Counted from the stretch's first letter, positions 22,851 through 34,500 are shown. The stretch is 64,000 nucleotides of DNA from Dendrophyllia cribrosa (GCA_024195265.1 JAJLRJ010000009.1:6363924-6427923), one strand, 5' to 3'. The notes: generated from the letters alone by a model not told the origin. Numbers and translations: made by a program.

Positions 22851-24581
22851 AAAAAAAGAAAAAGGAAAACAGGGTGAAAAATAAAAGAAAAACAAATTAA
22901 GTCTCCATCTCTTCCTTCTTCCTCCTCTTCCTCGGGTGTTGGTTTTGAAATAAAATATTTATCTATACGCTCTCTCTCTTTTTTACACTCCAAACATAAA
23001 TTCCTTCTTAAACAACTACAACTTAAAAATTTTTTATAAGAACGGGCAAAATAAAACTTTTGAAAATCGGTTAATGGGCGAAAAAAATAATTACAAACAC
23101 TACAATCTCTAGAGACATCCACTGCTGTGTGGTTTATTGGGCATTTCTGTGTAAGAGAAACATGTGACATGAGTGTAGGCACGCGCTAAAACATTTCCGA
23201 CAAGATAAAGAAAATTATGAGACTAAATGAGAGAATATCAGTGAAATGAGGCAAATATGAGAGAGAGAGAGTTCTAAATCTTAATCACTCATTGTTTTCA
23301 TGTGTCGGCATCGGTAAAGAAATGCCGATTCAGCGCATATAAAACAATTGATCATTGATTCTCTTTGTAAACATTGAATTTAGATTCTGCATAGGCTGTC
23401 TATTAAGGAACTGAAATAAAAAATGTTTAAAAGTTACTTACTCTTTTTTGTTCCTCCATAAAACTGTGAAGTTCTGCGCGTCTTTCAGCGCTTGGCAGCG
23501 GTATTTCTCTTCTACAGTTTGGGCAGTTGGCGGAACTTGCCACAAGTGATAACCGCCATTGTCTGAGACACTTCTTGTGCACCGTATGTTCGCAGCACAC
23601 CACTTGTGGCAAGTTCCAACCCTCCTCTAGACATATGAAACACGTTGTCAGGACCTTCGGAGACACACACACACACAAAAAAATTAATACTTGTAAAACA
23701 AGAACCGTGGTAGTAAAGTTAAAGTTAACTGTGAACATACTTACTGGTAAACGTCAAATCAAACTAAATATTCTCGTAAAGAATACAGCGCGAAAGCGTT
23801 TAAGTACCGCATACTTTGAAGTACCGCATACTTAACGGTAAACGAAACCAAACGTTTTCTAAAAGTCAAATCTATAAAAGCAAATTCAGCGCGTAGAATG
23901 TGACGCGAAAAACATTTCTCGCTAAGAAAAACAACAGTGTTGCGCGGTAAAAGAAACGACTAAACTTATTGGTAAACGAAACCAACATTTTTGTTCTTAA
24001 ACTTAAAGCAAATTCAGAGCGGTCGTAAAGAACAACGCAAATGTTAAGATAAGCTTACTCTGTGTCAAAAGAAATGAACCTAAATATTCTCGTAAAGAAT
24101 GTGACGCGAAACGTATAACTGTGTAGAGCGGTTTTTCATGAGAAATTTTCAACGTTTAAGTACCGCATACTTTGAAGTACCGCATACTTAACGGTAAACG
24201 AAACGTTTTCTAAAAGTCAAATCTATAAAAGCAAATTCAGCGCGTTGAATGTGACGCGAAAAACATTTCTCGCTAAGAAAAACAACAGTGTAGCGCGGTA
24301 AAAGAAACGACTAAACTTATTGGTAAACGAAACCAAACATTTTGTTCTTAAACTTAAAGCAAATTCAGAGCGGTCGTAAAGAACAACGCAAATGTTAAGA
24401 TAAGCTTACTCTGTGTCAAAAGAAATGAACCTAAATATTCTCGTAAAGAATGTGACGCGAAACGTATAACTGTGTAGAGCGGTTTTTCATAAGAAAATTT
24501 TCAACGTATAATAAATGTACTTACGAATTTGACGATAAGCTTCGGTCTAGCAGCCTCTTGATTTTCCATTCTCATTTCCAT
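22835..24581 (-). CDS. RING-finger protein, three exons (Polinton)
   Basis: Predicted exons on the minus strand: 24,581-24,525, 23,654-23,442 and 23,146-22,835, all phase 0, with GTAAGT donors at 24,524 and 23,441 and acceptors before 23,654 and 23,146. The product is about 193 residues. Exon 2 carries a RING signature (CFIC...CCEHTVHKKC...CPNC), so a ubiquitin E3 ligase role is likely by family. Exon 3 adds further Cys pairs (CPINH, CSVC, CSC, CLEC), an acidic Glu run and a hydrophobic tail. The gene is divergent from the polymerase gene. The splice model is inference from consensus sites and frame agreement; exon 2 alone is certain as RING. Confidence 0.65.
23762..24520. repeat. ~352-bp tandem duplication within the RING intron
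   Basis: GTTTAAGTACCGCATACTTT occurs at 23,798 and 24,154, and AAAAGTCAAATCTATAAAAG at 23,861 and 24,212. The repeat therefore has a period of 351-356 bp and slightly over two copies. Each unit also holds TACCGCATACTT twice. The array lies inside the first intron of the RING gene. Confidence 0.85.
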
Positions 24582-24728
24582 TCTCAGTGACTTTCTAGAC
24601 TTCTCCTTTCTTCAGTTCAGTTCTCTTCAGTTCAGACTTTTGGCAACGTATGCGTAAAGGATATTGTGCTGAGTTGGATTTTGTAGCCAATGCTTGCATT
24701 CTGATTGGATATTTTATTTGTCTTGTGA
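24582..24728. promoter_or_regulatory. probable divergent promoter, RING gene / polymerase
   Basis: 147 nt between the RING gene start (minus) and the open polymerase exon (plus). It contains TTCAGTTCAGTTCTCTTCAG and three ATTGG (inverted CCAAT) words at about 24,705-24,765. Inference from position and composition only. Confidence 0.4.
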
Positions 24729-25043
24729 TTGGAAAAAGACGCGGAAGCAGGTCATTGGTTTACTGATCTAGTAAATGAACTGTATGTTTCCCCTGACTCT
24801 CCTCCTTCACCGGAGTTTCACTTCGACAGAGTGACAGAAGCCTTAAATGAACTTGAAACTAACAATCCTGAAATCTTTGAGGGTGTTACTTTTTCACCCG
24901 AAGAAGGAAAGCAAATGGAAGTTGAATACGAAGACCTGTCTATGACTGACGAGGAACTGATTCAAGCTATGGAGACGTGGGAGGAAACTGAAATGGAAAC
25001 TGCGTTGGACACTTGGGGTTATGGTTACTTGTTAACCGATCAA
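24729..25043 (+). CDS. first exon of Polinton DNA polymerase B
   Basis: Open for 105 codons, acidic (Glu/Asp-rich), ending exactly at a GTAAGT donor (25,044) in phase 0 with the polymerase exon at 31,502. No in-frame ATG occurs before codon 62 (24,912), although the composition looks coding from the start of the ORF. Either translation starts at 24,912, or an upstream start has been lost by a small mutation. No domain recognised; it would form an acidic N-terminal extension of the polymerase. The exon join is inference. Confidence 0.55.
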
Positions 25044-25215
25044 GTAAGTGAGTCCCCAATCATTTTGAATAAATTAGATACCTCAGCCATTTTGAATTAA
25101 GTACATTAAACCTCGTTTTCAGTCTTAAGCTTAACTTCCTATTACCACTGAAAGTGGCATTACTTTATACGCATCACTACGTTGAAATAACAAAATTTGA
25201 CCTCATTAATTAGAC

Positions 25216-25254
25216 AAAGCCGAGATGGCGCAGTGTGTAAGCGATCAGGCTATA
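25216..25254 (+). mobile_element. 5' fragment of tRNA-derived SINE unit
   Basis: The A-box-like head GAGATGGCGCAGTGTGTAAG is interrupted after GGCTATA by the long-TIR transposon and resumes at 30,517. The uninterrupted copy at about 30,757-30,800 shows the empty site. Confidence 0.75.
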
Positions 25255-25628
25255 TAGTCTAGTGGCCAAACCAGTATTTTTTTAAGTTGGCTGCACCCCA
25301 TGGGTGGCAAGCTGTTCTTGGTATCATTTTAAAGCTTAGAGACTGCTGATCACGAATCTGCTTGTTAACACGTAGAAAAAGTGTCCAAAGGGCTTTGTAA
25401 CCTGGCCTAAACAACCCATACTCCTTTGCGCCAAATTTCACTAAACCGCGGTTTTTTCCATTCTAATTGTATTTTCACGGCAAAATGTTGTCAAAACCTT
25501 GCCATTTCTACGCTGTGAAGCCCTCTGCAAGTATTTCATCTTTAAAGAGCAGCACAATTGCTCAATTTTAGAGAGTTTAGTAAATTTTATGCTAACTAGA
25601 GTGGAGGGAGCCGAAAGTGCAAAAACAA

Positions 25629-25922
25629 AAATAAAATAAAAAATAAATCACTTTATTTAAGTGTCAACTGTATTTAGCGCGCAAGCACTAATTGGGGACA
25701 CTAAATATAGAAACAAATATTGCAAATAGAACATAACACGTTAAAAATCCCAACTGGCAGGAGGCAAACCAGTTGGCTATTTTACAAGCGTGGCCGAGGA
25801 GTTGGACTCGGGACTACCGTGAAACAACTCCAGATAGTGGTCAGAGCGGGACTTGAACTCGGGACCACCGGGTTTCAAGTCCAGCGCCCTAACCACTCGA
25901 CCACGCTGCCTCCTCCAATTTC
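25629..25922 (-). mobile_element. tRNA-derived SINE inside the transposon's left arm
   Basis: Minus strand. The head GTGGTCGAGTGGTTAGGGCG (A-box type) is followed by GAGTTCAAGTCCC (B-box type), then a body of about 200 nt and an A/T-rich tail near 25,630-25,650. The right arm of the host transposon lacks it (GTGCAAAAAC runs almost directly into CGCGACATTAAC), confirming an insertion of about 290 bp. It is not a functional tRNA gene. Confidence 0.85.
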
Positions 25923-26455
25923 TCTTTCGCGACATTAACACTTCAAAACCGAAACATGTCACTCAGATACACTTGTTTCATACTTTTAAATCCTTATCTG
26001 CACAGAAAGTGACAAATTACGAAAGGAAAGAGACGATAAGGCCATTTTGGGCCAAACCGGAAGTGAAAACATCTATTTCCGGTTTGATTATTCTACAGTA
26101 ATTATGTATGCTATAGGGTTATTTCCAATTAAGACGACGAATTTCGTGCATAAAATAACTGAAAAAGATTTTTGGGTTAAAAATACATGTAGGCCCTCTA
26201 AACTAAAAGCAGTACATTCAATGAAAAAGTGATTAATGACGTCATATATTTTAAATGATAAATAGTTCAGACAAAGACTCGTTTTTTTTTTCACTCTTGG
26301 ACTACCATGCTACCGTCCGGTTGTTAGTAAATCTACTGGTTGAAAACCTTTTTTTAAATACTACCATGCTACCATCTAGCACTGCTAACTGTGACCGGTT
26401 GCTCGCAATAACGTGTTACTGTTTCAAAATATTCACCAAGGGGAACAAACACTCC

Positions 26456-27330
26456 TTACAAATACATTATAGCTAGTTCTTGGGTCTTATGTTTGTTGCT
26501 TAAAATCATATGTTCATATTTGTTACTGAAATCTGCAGTTTTACTCAGGATGATCTCACTGTTCTTCGTCCTCTTCGCTGTTCTCAGCTCCTTCTCCCAC
26601 ACGTAGTTGTGAGGATTCTCACATTTATGCCGCACTGGCATGATTCTGCGCAGGGTAGACCATTTCTCTTGCAGTGCAGTGATTGTTGTGCAGTTTGCAA
26701 TGCAGCCACACAGTACAAGCTCCAGTAATGCCTCAGGAGCAGGCGGCAATGACATCCAGTCGATCTCAACATGGCCATCCACGATGAGCCATCCGTGGCC
26801 CTCAGGCGATGGACTTCGGGATTTGCATCCAGTGCACGCCGCCTGACAGCAGCTTGGTAGTTTGCTCGCATAGTGTGATTTCGTAGTGCATCTTGGCATG
26901 GTGGAAGACTCTGCGACTGTCCTTGCTTTGCACAAAACGTGACATACCGACATTCATTAACGTCCGCAAGATTAGACCTCCCATACATCTTGCACACAAA
27001 CCCCTCACATTCAGAAAAAGGAACTCTCTCCATGTCAAATGAACAGCCAAGGAGCGCCATAGCTTCACTTGCCACCGGGTAAGTCTTACAAAGATTCAAA
27101 GGAGCCTTCTTCCCTTTACCAGAAAACGCACTTGTTGAGTCGCAGCCGGTGAAGGCGTGCAGACCAGGCAGGGCCTTACATGCTTGGGGCCCAGCAGCAT
27201 CTGCTATTGCAGAAATCTCAAGATAGATGATCCTTGTTTTTTCTTTCTTCATAATAAGAAGCCGTGCTCGTATAACACTGCAAAAATGGCAAGCCAGGAT
27301 TGCCACATCTGTGTCGGGAGACTTGATTAT
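26456..27330 (-). pseudogene. transposase/nuclease remnant of the long-TIR transposon
   Basis: Two overlapping minus-strand frames. The first (27,330 to about 26,815) carries SPDTDVAIL, LPGLHAFTGCDSTSAFSGKG and a Cys-containing stretch. The second (to 26,456) continues with SPEGHGWLIVDG and ends in a stop. A single frameshift near 26,815 separates them. The GCDST segment and acidic residues resemble the XPG/FEN nuclease region seen in a large cnidarian transposon protein family. The upstream part of the protein is not evident. Confidence 0.65.
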
Positions 27331-29020
27331 GACTCCAGCTCAAATGGACCCCAATCCACTCCAATGTATAGGGACCCTACCTGCTCCAATATAATTATGG
27401 GTTGGTTTAAGTCAATTTGGGTCTCTTACATATGTTTCTTTTCAACCAAAAGCATCATTAGTCTATTTGTATCTTTGTGAGTACGCTTTATAGCCAGTAC
27501 TTCATATCTAAATTATTGTTCTTTTTATATGCATATCATGGGCCCATAAAACCACAAACCACGCCCCTCTGCCCCTAAAAATCGTTTAGCCCGGATTTAC
27601 CATGGTCTCATATATGTGCCATAAATATCTTAAGCATCAGCGAGCCTCGCGGCCCATCACCCTCCTCCTCTCTAAGCCTACCTACCCTAAAGAATTTTTG
27701 ACCGAAATTCACTATTGTTTCTCATATCCCCCCTTTTTTATCACAGAATAAATCATGTAAACTTGCTATTGTCTCTTATATCTGCCATTTTTATCACATA
27801 ATAATTAATCAAAAGAACAAATACTCCTTAGAACGCATGCTTATACTCAAACACCCTCATATTACTCACTAAAATCCACAAAGCCAAAAACACAAGTTTT
27901 TCCCTATCAAGTTTCCCCCCCCACCCCCTCCTCTTCCCTAGCTATTTCTTCGAAATTATTATGTTAATTTAGGTTTTAAATCATTAAATTAAAGTATAAG
28001 AATTAAATTAAAATTACAAAATGAAAATAGTATGATTATATGACAGCTTTAAATTAATTTCACAACCCTCTGTTTTTCAACCCTGTTTGGTCTAATCACA
28101 ATAAAAACTGATATTTCTATTGCATATAATAATTAAAGTGAAAATTAAAATAAAAAGGAAAATAACGTGGTTACATGGCGGCGTTAAGCTTGCTTCACAA
28201 CTCTTATTTTTTTAACCCTGTTTGGTCTAATCACAATAAAAACTGATATCTCAACTGCATATAATTAATAAATTAATCTGACATAAAATTTAAACAAAAA
28301 GACTATTTTCCTTACTACTCCTTTAATTATGATTGTTGGTTATTTAGACTCAGGTACCTCTAATTGGACCCAACAAAAATATCTCTTCTTTTTTATACTG
28401 TAACTATGAGATATTGGTATTATCATACTATATGTTACACTATAGTTAAGCAATAAAGAATGGGCAGGACTAAACTGTTTCAAGGCCATGGATAGCATCC
28501 TACTATCTTTGTAGTGAAACTTGTCTAATCGGGAAACTACATCCCACTCTGCAATAGAGCATGTTAGGGGCACAAAAGAAAAGATTCCGGATGCTGATGT
28601 CATGGATTTCTCTCTCTCTGCAGCCTTTTGTTGATGCAAATCTCATCAAGAGACTTCTCGTCAATTTCTGCGATAAGACATTATGAAAATAATTTAAAAA
28701 TAAGTTTTATTTCTAAATCTCTCAAAGTTACTATAATATATTATTCTTACTGGTAGTTCATGCCTGTCAATTCATGCCATGTAAGAAGTATATTAATACG
28801 AAATTCTAATGTGTATTGCCATTTTCTACAATTAACTTTCCCTCAGCAGACATAAATTAAAATTAAGGCCTACATTGTGCAACTTGCAGTCATTTGTTGG
28901 GCTGCCTTCTCTTCTGTGCTATGTGGTTGTTCTTATTCTATGCAATGGGGCAATAAAGAATCATAACCCAAAAAAACAAACACAAAAACCCACCCCCCCC
29001 CCCCCCCCCCCCCCCCCCCG

Positions 29021-29069
<49 letters not shown>

Positions 29070-29689
29070 TTTCAATATATGCATATTATTATTAACACTT
29101 AAAATCATTAAAAGTAAAATAAAATCCCTGTTATTATTTACGACTGACTACTTTAGTTACTGAACTGCTGTCTCGTCCTTGTTGTCTAGTCTCAGTTGTT
29201 ATTTTTACCTAAAGGCTATATTTTATGGCCCTCCCATTTTCCTACCTCCCTCTTCTGCTGCCTGGCATCTAGACATTAAAAAATAGAGGTACCATTGACT
29301 GTCTTTATTGAACTGATGTCTCGTCTCTGTGTTCGACCGCAGGCGTGTCTGCTTTATTATTTAAACCTGTCGTCTATACATCCATTATATGACCTAAAAA
29401 TGTTAAAAAAATGATAAATTCCAATTAAATCCTAAAAAAGTGGATATTAAAACTTTGTTTTGATATCAATTGCAGCAATTACAGTTATACAAATGTATTA
29501 TTACATTTTGTATACCTTTTAAAAGAAACAAAAAGCAGATTTATACAAGCAAAATATGTATACTTACAGCCATTCTAGACATCCATCGTGTATTAACTCG
29601 TGGGGGCAGCCATCTTGAATGACAACCGCTGGTCATGACAGCAGGCCCATGAAATAAGCACAGGCATCCCAACGTAATCAGTTTTTATT
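27331..29689. other. non-coding interior of the long-TIR transposon
   Basis: AT-rich, with a near-duplicate pair around CTGTTTGGTCTAATCACAAT (about 28,083-28,115 and 28,219-28,250). A minus-strand ORF at 28,639-28,340 reads plausibly as protein but I recognise nothing in it. A poly-C tract lies at 28,993-29,066. Confidence 0.45.
28993..29066. repeat. poly-C tract, 74 nt with one G
   Basis: 27 C, one G at 29,020, then 46 C. Exceptionally long homopolymer; its length could be an assembly estimate. Confidence 0.9.
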
Positions 29690-30516
29690 GGCCCTCAAAA
29701 TCTAATAACAGAGGTGTTCGTATACAGGCTAAAATATTAATTTTTTTCTTCATGTCATCTAGTTTGTGTTTCTTACCGATAATCTTTTTCCAATAATTTG
29801 CAGTCTTGCATGGCAACTTGTCATAGTTAATCACATTTTTCATCGAATGTACCAATAAAGAGTGCCCACTTTTAACCCAACGAGCAATTTCAGTTATTTT
29901 ATACACGAAATGCATCGTCTTAGTTGTAAATAGCCCTATAGCATACATAGTTATTGCAGAATGATCAAACCGGAAGTAATTTTTTCACTTCCGGTTTGGC
30001 CCAAAATGGCCTTTTTGTCTCTTTCTGTTCGTAATTCGTCAGTTTCTGTGTAGATAATGATTTTCAAATATGAAACAAGTATATCTGAGTGAAACGGTTC
30101 AGTTTTGAAGTGTTAATGTCGCGAAAATGTAAATGTGTTTTTGCACTTTCGGCTCCCTCCACTCTAATTAGCATAAAATTTACTAAAATGTATAAAATTG
30201 AGCAATTTTACTGCTTTTTAAAGTTAAAATACTTGCAGAGGGCTAACAGCGTAGAACTGGCTAGGTTTTGACAAGGTTTTGCGGTCAAAATGCAATTAAA
30301 ATGGAAAAAAGGGAAGTTTAGAGAAATTTGGCGCAAAGGAGTATGGGTTGTTTAGGCCAGGTTACAAAGTCGTTTGGACACTTTTTCTACGTGTTAACAA
30401 GTAGATTCGTGATCAGCAGGCTCTAAGCTTTAAAATGATACCAAGAACAGCTTGCCACCCATGGGGTGCAGCCAACTCGAAAAATAAAGCCCTTTTTGGA
30501 TTTGACCACCAGACTA

Positions 30517-31000
30517 ATAGAGCCGAAGGGCGTGGGTTCGATTCCCGTCGGGACGGTTCATTGATTTTTTTTTTTGATTTTTTTTTTTCGAAATTAAAAT
30601 TGTTGTTTTTTGTTTTGGTTTGTTTGCGCTCGACAAAAGTCGTTACATGTTATTTCCAAAAAGGAAATAAAAACGCAATATTACGTTCCCGCTCACTCGT
30701 TCTATCACTCAGCTATAAAGTTAGGTCGAAAGGTTTCAGGTTCGAGTCTCGCCGAGATGGCGCAGTGTGTAAGCGATCAGGCTATAGAGCCGAAGGGCGC
30801 GGGTTCGATTCCCGTCGGGACGGTTCATTGATTTTTTTTTTGATTTTTTTTTCGAACTTACAATTGTTGTTTTTTGTTTTGGTTTGTTTGCGCTCGACAA
30901 AAGTCGTTACATTTAATTTCCAAAAAAAAAAGGAAAAGAAAACGCAATATTACGTTCCCGCTCACTCGTTCTATCACTCAGCTGTTTTAAAACTTAGTAC
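30517..31000 (+). mobile_element. tandem tRNA-derived SINE units
   Basis: Two copies of a unit of about 255 bp: tRNA-like head with B box GGGTTCGATTCCCGTCGGG, T-rich spacer, then GTTTGCGCTCGACAAAAGTC and CGCTCACTCGTTCTATCACT. The first copy is split by the 5.3-kb transposon; the second begins near 30,757. Between them lies a second B-box-like word, AGGTTCGAGTCTCGC, so each unit looks dimeric in its tRNA-related parts. Confidence 0.75.
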
Positions 31001-31430
31001 AAATGCATTTCGCAACCGAGAACAAATTGAACTTGCGCTTTAACCCAGCGATAATAACAACTTAATTGTTGTAAACGAATATAAAAAACAATAAGCTTAA
31101 AGATGTTCTGCATTCCGAGTCTTTAATGCAACGATAAAATCGATCAAAAAGGATTTTTCAATTTATGATGTTTTAAACCAGTCATCACGGCGGACGAAGG
31201 GCGCAAAGCGCGGACTGTTAGTCGAAAGGTCCCAGGTTCGAGTCTCGCTCCTGCCGTCCTTTTTTTCTTTTTTTTTCCTTTCTTTTTCAGACTGAACATT
31301 ATGAAAGTAATGTACCGTATTTTTCTTTTTGCGTTTGGCAAGAATCCTTACGTTTAATTAAAAAAAAATATTGAACCGTATCAGGGCAATGTTGCGTTAC
31401 AGTCTCGTTTTTATTCTCAACGTTAATGCA
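31001..31430 (+). repeat. SINE-associated tail sharing family with 53,210-53,820
   Basis: AACAATAAGCTTAAAGATGT, GTCTTTAATGCAAC and AAAAGGATTTTTCAA recur at 53,365-53,440. Another tRNA-like B box (AGGTTCGAGTCTCG, about 31,231) is followed by a T-rich block and TTATGAAAGTAATGTACCGT, also found at about 53,698-53,720. So a composite repeat family is present in both places. Confidence 0.7.
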
Positions 31431-31501
31431 TATATTGAGCCTGTAAGTAACTTATTTCCCTTTTTTTTTTGTTTTCTAACAGAATTGCACTCTCTCCATA
31501 G

Positions 31502-34500
31502 TTGACAGATGAGGAATGCTTATTGGCCTCAGAACAGGTTGGGTTCGGAAAAGATTTATGGACAACTGAGCAATACTACACACTTCGTGAAGTGGCCAAA
31601 AGACAAGTCAGAAAATTTAACACAACTGGAACAGACTATCTTCTTTCATTAAAGCCTCAACCTGAAGGAATCCCTCTTATGGAGCAGCTAGGTAACATTT
31701 TTGATTCAATGGTCGATGAAATGACATCAGGTATGGCTGATAATGATCTTATACGTTTTGTCCTTCAAAGTCAGTCACTACAGTACCCCATCTCTTTACC
31801 CTTTATGCCACGACATGAATTAAATGCTGAACGGATCATGAGCGAAGTGCAGCGAGTTTTGCAGTCAAACGAAAACGTCAATCTAAAGGATGGAATGAGT
31901 GTCCATCTGGTTCACGTCAGTATGCCGCAGGGTGGGGTTGCTACTCGGAAGAGGAAACACTTTGGTTTCAAATTGTCGAAATTCCTGGACAGCAAGCGAT
32001 GTGTCATTCGTATCCAGAACAATGATTTCTTGTGCCTGGCTCGTGCCTTGGTGACAGACATGACACGTCAAGAGAAACATCCCGACTGGAACTCGATTCG
32101 TCAAGGACGCAAACAACAACGACTTCTTGCACAACAGCTGCACCAGAAGGCTGGAGTTCCAGAGGGTCTCTGTGGACTCCCTGAGGTGGTAAAGTTTCAG
32201 CAAGTAATCACAGACTATCAGATTGTTGTCCTCTCCGCTGAACATTTTAACGCTATTATCTACGAGGGACCCAAAAGAGACAAACAAATTTATTTATACC
32301 TTCACCAACATCATTATGACATTATCACATCCGTCTCCGCGTTTCTCGGTCGAAGTTATTGGTGCCTAGAATGCAAGAAGGGGTACGATAAAAAAGAAGA
32401 GCATCGTTGTAGTAAAGTATGCAAATGTTGTTTTACCGAGGGGTGTCAAGGGTATTTTCAGAAAGCACCATGGAGAGAGTGTGGTACCTGCCATAGAATC
32501 TTTGCTGGTGACAACTGCTACGCAAACCATTGTCGACCCAACAAAGAAGGACAGTCGGTGTGCCAGAAATATTACAAGTGTACAAAGTGTCACAAAGTCA
32601 TGTCGTATAAAAAAAGAAGCCCTGAAGCTCACATGTGTGGCGAAAAGATGTGCTGGAATTGCGAAGAATTCGTTGACCCCAACACACACTGTTGCTACAT
32701 GAAACCCATCGAGTTTCAAGACAGTGACGAAGTAGAAAGTCCAGAAGGCCAAGAAAAACAAGGAAAAAAGAAGAAAAACAGACGAAAAAGAAGACGTGTT
32801 GCAGAGGACTTGATTGACGATGACGTAGAGGAAGGTGATGAACAAGAAGGGCAAGAATATTTGTTCTTCGATATCGAGAGCAGGCAAGACGAAGGACGGC
32901 ATATCGCAAATTTATTAATCGTGCAAGACGAAACGGGGTTTGAAATGGTGTTTAAGGGGGATGACTGTGTTGATCAGTTTGGCTCTTGGTTGCTGGATGG
33001 AACTCATTAAGGTGCTATCGTTATCGCTCACAACCTCAGGGGTTATGACGGGTTTCTCCTCTGTGAATATTTCTACAAAGAGTGTCTATTGCCGAGTCTG
33101 ATCCTGAACGGTGCCAAGATCATGTCTATGGAACTCGAACAAGCCAACATCAAGTTCCGCGATTCTCTCAACTTTTTACCCATGCCGCTGAAAAAGTTAC
33201 CAAAAACATTTGGGTTGACAGAACTGAAAAAAGGTTACTTCCCCCATTTCTTTAATCGCAAAGAAAATCAAAACTACATTGGTCCGCTCCCTCCCATTGA
33301 AAACTATGACCCAGACAGCATGAAAATCGACGACGATGATGAAAATGAACATGAGGAGTTTCTGGCGTGGTATAAAGCATTAAAAAAGGCTGAATATGTG
33401 TTTGACTTCGCGCATGAAATGGAAGAATATTGTCGCAGCGATGTGGACATTTTACGAAGATGTTGCCTCAAGTTTAAACAACTCATGGAAGAAACCTGCA
33501 ATCTCGACCCTTTCAAGTATTGTGTCACTATTGCCAGTGCATGCAACCGTGTGTTCCGTCTAGAATTTTTAGAAGAAAAAACCATTGGTCTCATACCTCC
33601 TCAAGGGTATCAACCTGCTCGCAAATACTCTGTCTTGGCTTTGCAATGGTTGTCTTGGGTTCACCATCAGACCAACAACCGAATTCTACACGCTCTGAAC
33701 GGTGGAGAACAAAGGATCAATGGTCATTACGTTGACGGCTATGATCCAGAGAACAGAGTCATTTACGAATTCATGGGCTGCCTGTGGCATGGTTGTAACA
33801 AATGCTATCTGCCTGACACCATGAACCCTGTGAACGATACAAGTATGAAAGACCTTCTGGAAGGGACCACCCGCAAGATAGAGCGTTTCAAGAAGCTTGG
33901 ATATCAAGTGGAAGTAAAATGGGAATGTGCTTTCAACAGAGAGCTCGTCACTAATCCAGAGATGAAAGCCTTTGTCCAAACGTTGAAGTTTGACACACCC
34001 TTAGCACCCCGCGATGCTTTCTTCGGTGGAAGAACCAATGCCGTGTGTCTCTTCAAAGAAGTGGCTGAAGATGAAAAAATCCACTACGTGGACTTTACAT
34101 CCCTGTATCCTTGGACGAATAAGTACTGTGAAGTACCTATCGACCATCCAGAAATTCTCACAAGTGAAGCATTAACCAACCGTTCGCCTGGTGAATTCTT
34201 TGGCCTTATCAAATGTACCATTTTGCCACCCTCCTTCCTATTCCATCCTGTTCTTCCGTACCGTGCTCAAAGCAAACTGATGTTCCCCTTGTGCAGAACC
34301 TGTGCAGAAAATGTACAACAATCACCGTGTAAACACAACGACGAAGAGCGCATGCTGTCTGGGACTTGGTGTTCCATTGAGATTGATAAAGCTTTGGAGC
34401 TGGGGTATCGCGTTGTTCGACTGATCGAAGTTTGGCATTTCCCTGAGAAATCATCCAACCTCTTTTCAGGGTATGTTGATACATTCCTTAAAGTCAAACA

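Larger units (their letters stand above)
25255..30516 (-). mobile_element. long-TIR DNA transposon (possibly Academ-like)
   Basis: 5,262 bp with ATA duplicated on each side (25,252-25,254 and 30,517-30,519). The inverted repeats are very long: about 830 nt on the right (29,690-30,516), and the same on the left once a SINE insertion is discounted. Outer ends are TAGTCTAGTGGCCAAA / TAGTCTGGTGGTCAAA. A minus-strand protein remnant (26,456-27,330) has acidic DTD and HAFTGCDST motifs like XPG/FEN-type nuclease regions. Academ transposons combine such a nuclease with 3-4-bp duplications; the superfamily call is tentative. The arms are visibly diverged, so it is older than a fresh insertion. Confidence 0.7.
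25044..31501 (+). other. polymerase intron filled with transposons
   Basis: 6,458 nt from donor GTAAGT to an AG at 31,500-31,501, with an alternative AG at 31,481-31,482. The first ~170 and last ~70 nt look like original intron. The rest is the tRNA-SINE array, the long-TIR transposon inside it and a further SINE inside that. No Polinton gene is interrupted in its exons by these insertions. Confidence 0.55.

Noticed and set aside
25840..25915. tRNA gene on the minus strand
   Set aside because: A and B boxes are present, but it is the head of a SINE with a long unrelated body and A/T tail, inserted in a transposon arm.
28875..29102. Proline-rich ORF
   Set aside because: Produced by the poly-C tract.
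30757..30825. tRNA gene on the plus strand
   Set aside because: The 5' acceptor strand does not pair well with the 3' strand, and the unit is a tandem SINE copy.
30435..31043. 202-codon plus-strand ORF
   Set aside because: It translates the transposon end and two SINE units (the same peptide recurs in each copy); no gene.
32366..32902. 178-codon minus-strand ORF
   Set aside because: Shadow of the polymerase zinc region.
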